A stretch of DNA of 64,000 nt from Streptomyces cylindrosporus (GCF_022698165.1 NZ_JALDAY010000018.1:1-64000); one strand, 5' to 3'. Shown: positions 9,401 through 16,956, numbered from the stretch's first letter. Notes: a model not told the origin generated them from the letters alone. Numbers and translations are program-made.

Positions 9401-10183
9401 GGCGTTCCACCAGTCGGCCGCCTCCGGCACGTCCGTCTGGTCGCCGAAGACCTGCGGGGAGGCGATCGGCAGGTCGGCGTACCAGTCGTAGAAGGAGAGC
9501 AGGGTGCCGCCGATCAGCGACATGAAGCGGGCGCCGGCCGCGAAGGAGGCCATCGACATCGCGGGGATCGGGGAGAAGCCGGCGACACGGTCGGGGCCGT
9601 ACGCCTTGACGGTGTGGACGTGGGCGGCGGCGACCAGCTCGCTCACCTCGTCCCAGTCGGCGCGCACCAGGCCGCCCTTGCCGCGGGCCCGCTTGTACGC
9701 GCGTGCCTTCGCGGGGTCGGAGGTGATCTCCGCCCAGGCCGCCACCGGGTCGCCCAGCCGCTTACGGGCCTCCCGCCACAGCTTGAGCAACTCGCCCCGC
9801 ACGTACGGGTAGCGCACCCGGCTGGGGGAGTACGTGTACCAGGAGAAGGACGCCCCGCGAGGGCAGCCGCGCGGCTCGTACTCCGGGCAGTCCGTCCCGA
9901 TGGAGGGATAGTCGGTGGCCTGGTGCTCCCAGGTGATGATGCCGTCCTTGACGTACACCATCCACGAGCAGGAGCCGGTGCAGTTGACGCCGTGGGTGGA
10001 GCGCACCACCTTGTCGTGGGCCCAGCGGTCCCGGTAGAAGCCCTCCCACTCGCCGTCGGCCGGGCCGAACACGGCGCGTCCGTCGGCCGACACCTCACGG
10101 CGGTTCAGCAGGCGCCGGGCCGCCATCGGCCAGCCCGCGTCGGCGCGCCGGTGCGGCGGTCGGGCCTTCTCGTCGTTCTCCAT
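6485..10183 (-). CDS. narG: respiratory nitrate reductase alpha subunit (molybdopterin)
   Basis: 1232 residues, the catalytic subunit reducing nitrate to nitrite at a Mo-bis-MGD centre on the cytosolic side. H64, C68, C72 and C107 reproduce the His/Cys3 [4Fe-4S] ligand spacing of E. coli NarG (H49, C53, C57, C92). The Mo-site segment YADLPIASPQVFGDQTDVPE is present, as is the FVDHDWM region near the C-terminus. No Tat signal is seen; the N-terminus begins MENDEKARPPHRR. First gene of narGHJI, with 34 bases between it and narH. A twin DosR-type palindrome lies 39-73 bases upstream of its start, which suggests oxygen-limited induction. Confidence 0.96.
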   Translation of the reverse strand: MENDEKARPPHRRADAGWPMAARRLLNRREVSADGRAVFGPADGEWEGFYRDRWAHDKVVRSTHGVNCTGSCSWMVYVKDGIITWEHQATDYPSIGTDCPEYEPRGCPRGASFSWYTYSPSRVRYPYVRGELLKLWREARKRLGDPVAAWAEITSDPAKARAYKRARGKGGLVRADWDEVSELVAAAHVHTVKAYGPDRVAGFSPIPAMSMASFAAGARFMSLIGGTLLSFYDWYADLPIASPQVFGDQTDVPEAADWWNAGYLVMWGSNIPVTRTPDAHFLTETRYNGTKVVAVSPDYADNVKHADEWLAPHPGTDGALAMAMGHVILREFLVDREVPYFRDYLRTFTDAPFLVALREHDEHGLVPDGFLTAADLGRDEEHAEFKTVLLDRATGQPVVPGGSLGFRWGEAGRGRWNLELGDVVPELSLLERAEETVVIALPRFDEGGTEGGSVMVRGVPARRIGGRLVTTVLDLMLAQYGVARPGLPGSWPTSYEDASQPYTPAWQETVTSVPAEQAARVAREFARNAERTRGRSMIAMGAGTNHWFHSDTIYRAFLALTTMTGCQGVNGGGWAHYVGQEKIRPVTGLQHLAFAFDWQRPTRHMAGTSYWYLNTDQWRYEAFGPEELASPLGAGRFKGQAFADCLAQAVRLGWTPGHPGFNRNPLDLADEATAAGRTVADHVVRELASGKLRFAVEDPDDPADFPRVLTVWRANLLGSSGKGNEYFLRHLLGTDSAVRSRESPPEARPKDVVWREEAPEGKLDLLVAMDFRMTSTGLLADVVVPAATWYEKDDLSSTDMHPFVHAFTPAIAPPWQARTDYDAFLTIADRFSELAAGHLGTRTDVLAVPLLHDTPDELAQPRGTVRDWKAGECAPIPGKTMPKLVTVERDYAAVAEKMRAVGPLLDELGTTTKGVTVKPDQELAELRRRCGTVRDGVAAGRPSLATASDMCEAILALSGTTNGRLATEGFRALERRTGSEGLAELSAEREAERITFADTRVQPRPVITSYEWSGSETGGRRYSPFVINTEHKKPWHTLTGRQHFFVDHDWMAEVGEQLPVYRPPLDARRHYGDEELHDGAAEVTVRYLTPHSKWSIHSEYQDNAFMLALSRGGPVIWMSTQDAEKIGVKDNEWIEAYNRNGVVAARAVVSHRMPEGTVYMYHAKDRTVNVPRTEVSGRRGGIHNSLTRLLLKPTHLAGGYAQFTYAFNYYGPTGNQRDEVTVIRRRSQQVEY

Positions 10184-10221
10184 GGGACGGGACGTTAGGC
10201 AGCCACGGCAGCCGACGCCTG

Positions 10222-10256
10222 GGGCCGGGCGGCCCCATCGGGGTCCCTACCGGCCC
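10222..10256. promoter_or_regulatory. twin DosR-type boxes upstream of narGHJI
   Basis: A perfect box GGGCCGGGCGGCCC (10222-10235) and a degenerate copy at 10243-10256 (12 of 14 positions), 21 bases apart start to start. They lie between the lipoprotein 3' end and the narG start at 10183. Confidence 0.55.
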
Positions 10257-10270
10257 CAGGCGGGCCGTCC

Positions 10271-10957
10271 TCAGCCGGTCGCGATGTACCGGCCGTGCCA
10301 GGTGTGGTCCCATACGGCACCGGAGGAGGCGTTGACCGAGAGCATGCCGTCGATCTTCCCGGAGCGCAGGGTGTGCAGGGTGTAGTAGCCGGGGTATGCC
10401 TCGGCCTCGCCGACGGTCAGGTCGCTGCTCCGGTCGCGCAGCCACTGGCGGGCGCGGGCCCGGGCCTGGGCCGGGGTGAAGCGGGCCGGGATCGCGCCGC
10501 GGTGGTGCATGCCGTACTCGGTGTTCCACATCATCGCGGGGCCGTACTCGATGCCGGTGTCGCCGTCCGCCGGGTCGACGAGGATCTCGGTGGCGGGCTT
10601 CCCGGCCGGCGTGCGCAGTTCGGCGTAGAAGTTGCGCGAGAACTGCATGACCTCGCCGACGCGCAGGCCGAACCGGCGGGCGAAGGCGTCGGCGTGGGCG
10701 CGGGCCTGGGCCAGGGTGCTGACGGGGACGCCGTCCCCGGGCAGCCAGTAGTACCCGCCCATCATGGCGGGAGCCCAGGATTGCGGGGTGCCGCCCATCA
10801 TGCCGGAGCTCCACGACTGCGAGTTGCCGCCCATCATGGAGCGGTTGTGGGACGTGCCGCCGATTGCGCCGTCGCCTGTCGAGCATGCGGCGATGGGTAC
10901 GGCGATCAGGACCAGGGCCGCCAGCGCGGCGGCGGTTCGCCTGCTGGACACGGTCAT
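10271..10957 (-). CDS. methionine-rich lipoprotein with MMGG repeats
   Basis: 228 residues from ATG 10957. Signal peptide about 1-24 with a lipobox ending AAC at C25, so probably a membrane-anchored extracytoplasmic lipoprotein. Residues 41-68 hold three roughly 12-residue units starting MMGG, two of them followed by QSW. The rest (about 80-228) resembles a PepSY-like globular domain (ARAHADAFARRFGL; GSIDG-type strands near GKIDGMLSVNASSGAVW), a tentative reading. Met clusters often bind Cu(I), so a metal or redox role next to nitrate reductase is possible but not shown. Start alternatives: GTG 10951, best spaced from GGAAGG, or ATG 10978. I do not recognise a named family. Confidence 0.75.
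   Translation of the reverse strand: MTVSSRRTAAALAALVLIAVPIAACSTGDGAIGGTSHNRSMMGGNSQSWSSGMMGGTPQSWAPAMMGGYYWLPGDGVPVSTLAQARAHADAFARRFGLRVGEVMQFSRNFYAELRTPAGKPATEILVDPADGDTGIEYGPAMMWNTEYGMHHRGAIPARFTPAQARARARQWLRDRSSDLTVGEAEAYPGYYTLHTLRSGKIDGMLSVNASSGAVWDHTWHGRYIATG
10754..10837 (-). repeat. MMGG repeat tract in the lipoprotein gene
   Basis: Three in-frame tandem units of about 12 residues at protein positions 41-68, each starting Met-Met-Gly-Gly; the first two share xxQSW, the third ends YYW. The DNA repeat is imperfect, so it is old or selected at the protein level. Confidence 0.7.
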
Positions 10958-11047
10958 CACCTTCCGAGCGGTTGCCATTGGGGCGGGACCCGGTGGGTCG
11001 GGTCCGTGCTGCTTCCCAGCCTGACCCCGCAAGGGAGGCGAACCCAG

Positions 11048-11061
11048 GGGCCGGCCGGCCC
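11048..11061. promoter_or_regulatory. DosR-type box (perfect) upstream of the lipoprotein gene
   Basis: GGGCCGGCCGGCCC, perfect palindrome, 91-104 bases before the lipoprotein start and just past the 3' end of the ferredoxin gene. Confidence 0.55.
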
Positions 11062-11090
11062 GTCGGCCGTGCCGGTCGGGCCGGTCAGCC

Positions 11091-11297
11091 TCAGCCCCGG
11101 TCCGTGCGCAGGGCCAGGACGGGGCAGGCGGCGACGGCGCGACGGGCGTGCCCGCGGAGGCGGGCGGGGACGGTGGTCCGCAGCAGGACGGGGTAGCCCC
11201 ATTCGTCGAGGTCGACGAGTTCCGGGAGGAGTTCGGCGCACAGACCTCGGCCGGTGCAGGCGATGCGGTCGACGCGAAGGGTACGGGTGTGGGTCAT
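11091..11297 (-). CDS. small ferredoxin, probably [3Fe-4S]
   Basis: 68 residues. Cysteines in the pattern C-x5-C (CTGRGLC, C14 and C20) and a distal AACP Cys near residue 57. Three ligands suggest a [3Fe-4S] cluster, as in actinobacterial single-cluster ferredoxins. The acidic middle (ELLPELVDLDEWGYPVL) is typical. It is the last gene of the operon; its ATG overlaps the stop of the NuoF-like gene, so it is the likely electron partner of that flavoprotein. Cytosolic. Confidence 0.88.
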   Translation of the reverse strand: MTHTRTLRVDRIACTGRGLCAELLPELVDLDEWGYPVLLRTTVPARLRGHARRAVAACPVLALRTDRG

Positions 11298-12610
11298 CGC
11301 CAGGTCTCCGGGGGTGTCGCGGGCGGCACGGGGAGCCGGGGCGGCCGGTGTGCGGCCGGGCAGGCGCCGTGGGTGAGGTGGTGCTCGACGTCGTCCGCGA
11401 AGCAGCCGAGGGCGGAGGCGGCGAGGCGGGCCGCGCCATCGGGGTGACGGCAGGCGCCCCGGTCCGGCAGCAGACCGGTGCGGCGGCGCAGCCGGGAGAG
11501 CAGGAGTTGGTCGGCCTGCCCGGCGGCCAGGGCGGCGAAGTCGTCGGCCGCCGCGGGCAGTCCGAACCGGCACGGGCCGCACTGCCCTGCGCTCTGCGCG
11601 GCCAGGTAGGCGAGGATCCGGGCCGTCTCGGTGAGCCCGCAGGCGGAGCGCGGGAGCGCGACGAGCACGCCCGCGCCGGGTGCGGCACCCAGCGGGGCCA
11701 AGGCTTGCCGAGACAAGGGGATGCCCAGGTGCCGGGCCGGGAGCCAGCCGCCGGCGAACCCGCCGAGCAGGACCGCCCGCAGCGGCTCGGCGGGCCCGCC
11801 CGCGCGGTCCAGGACCGTGGCGAGCGGTGTGCCGAGGGCGACCTCCAGGACACCCGGCGCGGCGACGGCGCCGGAGACCGTGACGAGCGTGGTGCCGGGC
11901 TCCTGCGCCGTCCCGGCCTGCCGGAACCAGCCGGGCCCGTAGCGCGCGACGAGAGCGAGATGGGCGAGGGTCTCCGCGTTGTGGACCAGGGTGGGGCGGC
12001 GTCCGACGCCCCGTTCGTGGCTGCGCGGCGGGGCGCCCAGCGGACGGGCCTCGCCCCCGTCGAGCCAGCGCACCAGGGACGTCGACTCGCTGGAGACATA
12101 CGCGTGCGGAAGCGCGTGCAGCCGCAGCGACACCTCGTCGAGACACGCGTCCCGACGCTCGTCCATGGCCCTGCTCAGCTGCCAGTACTGCGCCGAACGG
12201 CCGCGCGGCACGCACAGGTGGACCGTGTCGGCGCCGACCGCCTCCGCCGCCAGTACCGCGCCGTCGAGGACGAGGTGGGGAGCGACGGCGAGCAGGAACT
12301 GGTCCTTGCGGCTGGCCGGTTCGCTCTCCATGGCGTTGACGACGACCACGGGCCGGCCGCGCCCCGCTGCCACCGCCCGCAGTTTCCGGGCGGTGGGGAA
12401 CCCGGCGCCGCCCCGGCCGGTGAGCCCGGCCGCCTCCAACGCCCGTATCAGGGGCATGGCGTGACGGTTGCCGTGCGCCGCGGTGACCGGTGGCGTTCCG
12501 TACCGGCGCAGGTGGTCGGTGAGGTCGGCCGGGCGGCCGGTGGCGTACCAGCCGCTCAGCAGCCGGGTGTCGGTGGCGTGCCAAGTGGCCGTCCGGGCGG
12601 GGGCGTTCAC
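11294..12610 (-). CDS. NuoF-like NADH dehydrogenase flavoprotein (SLBB type)
   Basis: 438 residues from GTG 12610, in the family of the complex I 51-kDa/NuoF subunit: FMN/NADH fold with TGRGGAGFPTARKLRAV at about 65-82 and VVNAMESEPASRKDQFL, an SLBB-like middle, and a C-terminal Fe-S region (SAGQCGPCRFG, later GACRH). NuoF normally uses four Cys (C-x2-C-x2-C plus a distal Cys); here the first position is Ala, a variation I believe is common in the actinobacterial stand-alone family. Likely oxidises NAD(P)H and passes electrons to the ferredoxin encoded next and/or to the membrane haem protein encoded just upstream. Translationally coupled on both sides. Confidence 0.85.
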   Translation of the reverse strand: MNAPARTATWHATDTRLLSGWYATGRPADLTDHLRRYGTPPVTAAHGNRHAMPLIRALEAAGLTGRGGAGFPTARKLRAVAAGRGRPVVVVNAMESEPASRKDQFLLAVAPHLVLDGAVLAAEAVGADTVHLCVPRGRSAQYWQLSRAMDERRDACLDEVSLRLHALPHAYVSSESTSLVRWLDGGEARPLGAPPRSHERGVGRRPTLVHNAETLAHLALVARYGPGWFRQAGTAQEPGTTLVTVSGAVAAPGVLEVALGTPLATVLDRAGGPAEPLRAVLLGGFAGGWLPARHLGIPLSRQALAPLGAAPGAGVLVALPRSACGLTETARILAYLAAQSAGQCGPCRFGLPAAADDFAALAAGQADQLLLSRLRRRTGLLPDRGACRHPDGAARLAASALGCFADDVEHHLTHGACPAAHRPPRLPVPPATPPETWR

Positions 12611-13296
12611 CGGCCGCCTCCGAGGTGGAGCGCCGTCGCGGTGGCGGCACGCTGGGCCCAGCCGGGCTGGAGCGGGCCGGCGGCCAGGAACGCGGTGAGG
12701 ACGACGGGCACGGCGCCCGCGGCCGTGGCGGCGACGAGCCGCCCGGCGGCCCGCCCCGGACCGGCCTTCGCCAGCCGCCACCACACGGCACCGACGACAG
12801 AGGCCAGACACCCCGCGTACAGCCACAGTTGGAGGGAGAGCCGGGTGTCGGTGCCCGTGCCCGCGCCGTGGAAGAGCGCGAACGGCCAGGCCGCGTACGC
12901 CAGCCAGTGCACGGCCTTCCACCGGCGCACCCCGATCCGCAGCCGCAGCGCGCTGGTGGCCAGCACCGCCAGCAGCAGATCGAAGGCGACCGTGCCGAGG
13001 CCGAGCCACAGCGGCCGGTAGGAGGCCGCGAACGGCAGTACCGTCACCGCCCAGCCCAGGTGCACGAATGGGTCGAGCACCGCGGTGACCACGTGCACGA
13101 CGAGGAACACCAGGGTGAGCAGGGACAGGTTGCGGTGCAGCAGGCCGATCTCGAAGCGGCCGACCGTGCGGGGCGCGGCCCGTCCGCCGGAGGCGACGCC
13201 GAGCACCACTGTCGCCGTGAGCAGCACCAGGGCGAGGGTGCCGCCGGCGCGACTGGCGTACCAGAGCGGGCTGCCCACCAGGGCGAGGTTCGTCAT
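12607..13296 (-). CDS. ferric reductase-like transmembrane cytochrome b
   Basis: 229 residues with about six membrane spans. Paired histidines on successive helices (LLHRNLSLLTLVFLVVHVV; then FVH; then WKAVHWLAYAAWPFALFHG) fit the bis-His haem sites of the ferric reductase-like (FRD) domain. No flavin/NAD domain is attached, so it would depend on the NuoF-like partner. It probably moves electrons across the membrane to an extracytoplasmic acceptor. ATG 13296 follows GCAGGAGGACCGCG. Overlaps the ApbE gene upstream and the NuoF-like gene downstream by ATGA/GTGA-type junctions. Confidence 0.87.
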   Translation of the reverse strand: MTNLALVGSPLWYASRAGGTLALVLLTATVVLGVASGGRAAPRTVGRFEIGLLHRNLSLLTLVFLVVHVVTAVLDPFVHLGWAVTVLPFAASYRPLWLGLGTVAFDLLLAVLATSALRLRIGVRRWKAVHWLAYAAWPFALFHGAGTGTDTRLSLQLWLYAGCLASVVGAVWWRLAKAGPGRAAGRLVAATAAGAVPVVLTAFLAAGPLQPGWAQRAATATALHLGGGR

Positions 13297-14249
13297 CGCG
13301 GTCCTCCTGCCGGCGTGGCTTCCGACGGCCATCCGCCGAGCCGTACGACCCGGCCGTCCAGGGCCACCATGCGGGCGGGCAGCCCGGTGCCGCGCAGCCA
13401 GTCGACGGCCGCGTGGCCCCGCACGACCGCCGCCGTGCTCGCCGTGTTGGCGTCCACGCAGGTGCCCGCCGCGACGGTGACGGTGCGCCAGACGGGCGCG
13501 GCGGGTTCCCCGGTGGCCGGGTCGACGATGTGGTGCACGGTGCGGCCCGCACGTCGCCAGGTGCGTACGCGGATGCCCGAAGTGGCCAGCGCGCCGCTGG
13601 TCACGGTGACGGCGGGGCCGCCGTGCGGCGCGGGCCGGGCGTGGTCGTCGGCGAGCGCGATACGCCAGCCGCCGTCCGGCGCGGGACCGGCCACCGCCAG
13701 ATCGCCGCCCAGGCCGACCAGGACCCCGCACCCCGCCATGGCGGCGGCCCGCCGGGCGGCCCGGTCGGCGGCGAGGGCCTTGGCGGTCGCACCGAGGTCG
13801 AGGGACGTGTCCGGGGGCAGGCACAGGGTCGCGGTGCGCGGGTCCCAGTCGATCCGCTGCCACCCGGGCGCGGGCCGGAACACCGGCAGCGGACGGGCGT
13901 CCTCGGGACGGACGCAGGCGAACGTACGGTCGTAGCCGAGCGCGATCACCGCACGGCCCACGGTCGGGTCGACCGCACCGTCGGTGAGTTCGGCCGCCCG
14001 GAGCGCGGCCTGCAGGGCCTCGGCGAACCGCATGCCCACCATCACCGGGGTGCCCGCGGACAGGTTCACCCGGGTGAGTTCCGAGTCCGGCCGGAAACGG
14101 CTGCAGGCCGCGTCGACGGCGGCCAGCTCGGCCCGCAGCACCGTTTCCGCGGCGGGCAGCGCGGCCGGTTCGGTGACCAGGAGGACGGCGGTGGTACCGA
14201 GGGCGGGGAACCGCACCTCGGCGGGCGGTGTCGCGGTCGGGGCCGTCAT
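13293..14249 (-). CDS. apbE: FAD:protein FMN transferase (ApbE family)
   Basis: 318 residues. ApbE proteins attach FMN covalently to a Ser/Thr in an (S/T)GA(S/T)-like motif of a partner protein. Family motifs are visible: GAVDPTVGRAVIALGYD, LDLGATAKALAADRA (FAD-binding region), HHIVDPATGEPA, and VDANTASTAAVV, which matches the metal/active-site D-A-x2-T element. No signal peptide or lipobox is seen, so it looks cytosolic, as in many actinobacterial relatives. Its start overlaps the stop of the small membrane protein upstream, whose last residues are TTGAS, a possible target. Confidence 0.9.
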   Translation of the reverse strand: MTAPTATPPAEVRFPALGTTAVLLVTEPAALPAAETVLRAELAAVDAACSRFRPDSELTRVNLSAGTPVMVGMRFAEALQAALRAAELTDGAVDPTVGRAVIALGYDRTFACVRPEDARPLPVFRPAPGWQRIDWDPRTATLCLPPDTSLDLGATAKALAADRAARRAAAMAGCGVLVGLGGDLAVAGPAPDGGWRIALADDHARPAPHGGPAVTVTSGALATSGIRVRTWRRAGRTVHHIVDPATGEPAAPVWRTVTVAAGTCVDANTASTAAVVRGHAAVDWLRGTGLPARMVALDGRVVRLGGWPSEATPAGGPR

Positions 14250-14614
14250 GACGCCCCCGTGGTGGCCTGGGGCGGCTGCTGGGTGGGGGCGGGCGGTTGC
14301 GCGGGGAGCTGGAGTGCGGGCCGAGCGCCCCCGTCGTCGCCTTCCTCGCCGCCCTGATCGTCCTCGCCCGAGCGTTGGGCGGCCTGGGGCGAGGACGAGG
14401 ACGGCACCGCCGGAGTATGGGCGGGCGCCGGAGACGCCGAACTCCCGGGCAACACATGGGTGTAGACGGTCCCCAGGGCGGCGCCGCCGGCGGCAGCGGC
14501 GACGACGATCCACCGGGTCAGACCGCGGACCCGCGCCACGCCGCGATCGCGTGCGCGGGCCGCGCCGCCGGGCGGTACGGCGGACTGGTCGAAATCGTGG
14601 GGCGGATACGACAT
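14246..14614 (-). CDS. small membrane-anchored protein, possible minimal flavinylation substrate
   Basis: 122 residues with no recognised domain. A basic N-terminus (RARDRGVARVRGLTRW) leads into one membrane segment at about 34-52, then a Ser/Pro linker, an acidic patch (EDDQGGEEGDDGG, 84-96) and a Pro/Gln-rich end. The last five residues are TTGAS, resembling the (S/T)GA(S/T) core that ApbE flavinylates, but without the usual upstream Asp and without an FMN-binding domain. It occupies the place where many actinobacterial operons of this type carry an FMN-binding protein. First gene of the operon, overlapping apbE. The substrate idea is inference from position and this motif only. Confidence 0.7.
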   Translation of the reverse strand: MSYPPHDFDQSAVPPGGAARARDRGVARVRGLTRWIVVAAAAGGAALGTVYTHVLPGSSASPAPAHTPAVPSSSSPQAAQRSGEDDQGGEEGDDGGARPALQLPAQPPAPTQQPPQATTGAS

Positions 14615-14715
14615 GGCAGCGGCTCCCGGGAATCGGCGGCCCTCTCTCGGCTGCGTGCACATCCAGCCTCCGCCGCCGGCTCCCGGGAACCTGCTCAACT
14701 CTCCTTCAGAACCGG

Positions 14716-16095
14716 TTAAGATCTCCGCCCCCGGGAAGGAGCCACCGCGGCAGATCCCGTCCACAGCGGCAGTTCCATTACGACGGTCAGCCCCGATCCG
14801 GGAGTGTCCTCCAGCCGTACGACGCCTCCGTTGGCCGTGACCAGCCGGTGGACGATGGCCAGCCCCAGACCGGTGTTCCTGGCCTCCGGATTGCCGAACC
14901 GGTGGAACGCCACCTCCTTCGCCGCCGCGTCCATCCCGGGCCCGTCGTCCCGCACCCGCACCTCGGCCGAGCCCCCGGCCACCCGGTGGCCGACCGTGAC
15001 GTTCCCGCCGTCGGGTACGGCGTCCAGGGCGTTCGCGATCAGGTTGTCGAGGATCTGCTCCAGATGTCCGCTGCCCAGCCCCGCGGTGAGGGCGGGCCCC
15101 GCGACCTCCGTGAGTTCGACCCCCCGTTCCCCGGCGACCGGCGACCACGCGGCCACCCGCTCCGCCACCACCTCGTCGACCCGCACGGCGACCGGACGGG
15201 GCGTGGCCTGCTCGGCGCGCGCCACCGCCAGCAGCCCGTCCACCAGCCGGGACAGCCGGGCGATCTCCTCCTGGGCGGCGGCCAGCTCCGCCGCCGTCCC
15301 GGCCTCCGCACCCGCGGCCAGGACGTCGAGCCGCAGCCGGAGCGCGGCGAGCGGGGTGCGCAGCTGGTGCGACACATCGGCGATCACCGCCCGATGACCG
15401 TGCACCAGCGCCTCCGTACGGCCCGCCATCGTGTTGAACGTGGCCGTCAGCCGCCGTACTTCGGGCGGCCCGCCGTCGACGACCGCACGCTCGCCAAGGT
15501 CTCCCTCGCCCAGCCGCCGGGCCGTCGCGTCCAGCGTCGACAGCGGGCGGCTCACCCAGCGGGCGAGCCGGACCGACAGCAGGACGCACGCGGCGAGCCC
15601 CAGCGCGCCGATCCCCGCGGACCAGCCCCAGATCGCGGCGATCCGCGCGTCGAGCGGATCCGCGGAACGGGCCAGGACGACGGCCCCGGCGGGCTGCCGG
15701 ACATCGCCGGCCGGCTCCGCGGCCAGCAGTCGGCCCTCGTTCTCCGGCGGCTCGGGCTCGTGCCCGGCGAGCACCCGCTCCACCAGCTCCTCGGCCTCCT
15801 CGCCCTGGGCGGCGGCGCACGGCGTGCTCGCCACCGGGCGGCCCGCGGCGTCGTACACGGCGGCGCAGTCCCCGGCGTCGGCCGCCGCCTTCAGTTCCTT
15901 GCGCATGGCGGCGTCCGACCGGTGGTCGGAGAGGTGTTCCTCGGCCGCCGCCGCGATCACCCGGGTCGCCGAGCGCTGTTCGTCGCGGAAGGACACCCGC
16001 TCCCGGGCCGTCATGAGCACCCCGAGAGGCACCACCGCCAGCACCAGCAGCACGGTCGTCAGGACGAGGAACGTCAGGGCGATGCGGCGTTTCAC
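14716..16095 (-). CDS. membrane sensor histidine kinase
   Basis: 459 residues from GTG 16095. TM1 at about 6-28, an extracytoplasmic sensor region 29-155 with two Cys (C77, C93), TM2 at about 156-177, HAMP, then HisKA with the phospho-His H243 in VSHQLRTPLAALRLRLD, and HATPase motifs DNLIANALDAVP, DDGPGMD and GLGLAIVHRL. Partner of the OmpR-type regulator whose stop it overlaps by GTGA. It is followed by the ferredoxin/ApbE electron-transfer operon after 101 bases on the same strand, so that operon is its most likely target. The two Cys could sense redox state, which is speculation. Confidence 0.93.
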   Translation of the reverse strand: MKRRIALTFLVLTTVLLVLAVVPLGVLMTARERVSFRDEQRSATRVIAAAAEEHLSDHRSDAAMRKELKAAADAGDCAAVYDAAGRPVASTPCAAAQGEEAEELVERVLAGHEPEPPENEGRLLAAEPAGDVRQPAGAVVLARSADPLDARIAAIWGWSAGIGALGLAACVLLSVRLARWVSRPLSTLDATARRLGEGDLGERAVVDGGPPEVRRLTATFNTMAGRTEALVHGHRAVIADVSHQLRTPLAALRLRLDVLAAGAEAGTAAELAAAQEEIARLSRLVDGLLAVARAEQATPRPVAVRVDEVVAERVAAWSPVAGERGVELTEVAGPALTAGLGSGHLEQILDNLIANALDAVPDGGNVTVGHRVAGGSAEVRVRDDGPGMDAAAKEVAFHRFGNPEARNTGLGLAIVHRLVTANGGVVRLEDTPGSGLTVVMELPLWTGSAAVAPSRGRRS

Positions 16096-16796
16096 GGCGG
16101 CCCCGCGGACTCCTCGACGGTGCCGAGCCGGAACCCGTGCCCGTAGACCGTCTCGATCAGCCCCGGCACGCCGAGCTTGCGGCGCAAGGCCGCCACGTGC
16201 ACGTCCAGCACCTTGGTGGGGCCGTACCAGTGGGCGTCCCAGGCCCGTTCGAGGATCTCCTGCCGGCTCACCGTCCGGCCCGGGTCGGCACTCAGGCACT
16301 CCAGGATGCCGAACTCCTTCGGCGTCAGCGCGACGGGGCGGTCTGCCACGGAGACCTGCCGGGTGCGCAGATCCACCGCCAGCGGCCCGTGCCGCAGGAT
16401 CTCCGGCCCGGCCGGGCGCCTGCGCCGCAGCACGGCACGGATCCGCGCCATCAGCTCGGCCAGCCCGAACGGTTTGACCAGGTAGTCGTCGGCCCCCTCG
16501 TCCAGGGCCACCACCCGGTCCGCCTCCTCGCCCCGCGCGGTCACCGCGATGATCGCGGCGTCCGACCTGGCCCGCAGCCGTCGGCAGACCTCGATGCCGT
16601 CGATGTCCGGCAGCCCCAGGTCGAGCAGGACCACGTCGGCGGAGGCGGCCGCCAGCGCGTCCCGGCCGTTGCGGACACCGTCGACCGTGTAGCCGGCCTG
16701 CCGCAGCCCGCGCACCAGGGAGTCAGCGATACCGCGGTCGTCCTCGACCACCAGTACCCGCGTCTCCCCGGAACCGCCGGTGACCTGCCCGTTCAT
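16092..16796 (-). CDS. OmpR/PhoB-family response regulator
   Basis: 234 residues. Receiver domain at about 12-125 (VLVVEDD; phospho-acceptor D59 in VVLLDLGLPDIDG; Lys in DDYLVKPFG) and a C-terminal winged helix at about 140-230 (LTPKEFGILECL; YGPTKVLDVHVAALRRKLG; ETVYGHGFRL). Pairs with the kinase gene it overlaps. No clear DosR-type box lies upstream, so this system may be independent of the DevR-like one. Confidence 0.95.
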   Translation of the reverse strand: MNGQVTGGSGETRVLVVEDDRGIADSLVRGLRQAGYTVDGVRNGRDALAAASADVVLLDLGLPDIDGIEVCRRLRARSDAAIIAVTARGEEADRVVALDEGADDYLVKPFGLAELMARIRAVLRRRRPAGPEILRHGPLAVDLRTRQVSVADRPVALTPKEFGILECLSADPGRTVSRQEILERAWDAHWYGPTKVLDVHVAALRRKLGVPGLIETVYGHGFRLGTVEESAGPP

Positions 16797-16877
16797 GGGT
16801 ACGACCGCCTCCTGGGCCCTGCGTCGTGCCGATCCCCGCTGCTTTCAGCCTGTGTGACCCACCGGGCCCGGGAAAAG

Positions 16878-16891
16878 GGGCCGTTCGTCCT
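16878..16891. promoter_or_regulatory. DosR-type box (13/14) upstream of a USP gene
   Basis: GGGCCGTTCGTCCT, one mismatch to GGGNC-N4-GNCCC, about 66-79 bases before the USP start at 16957 and also upstream of the divergent response regulator gene. Confidence 0.4.
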
Positions 16892-16956
16892 CTGCCGCCG
16901 AGCCGGGCACGCGCCGCATCCTCCGGAAGCGACGACGCCGATGTGCGGGGGCTGCG

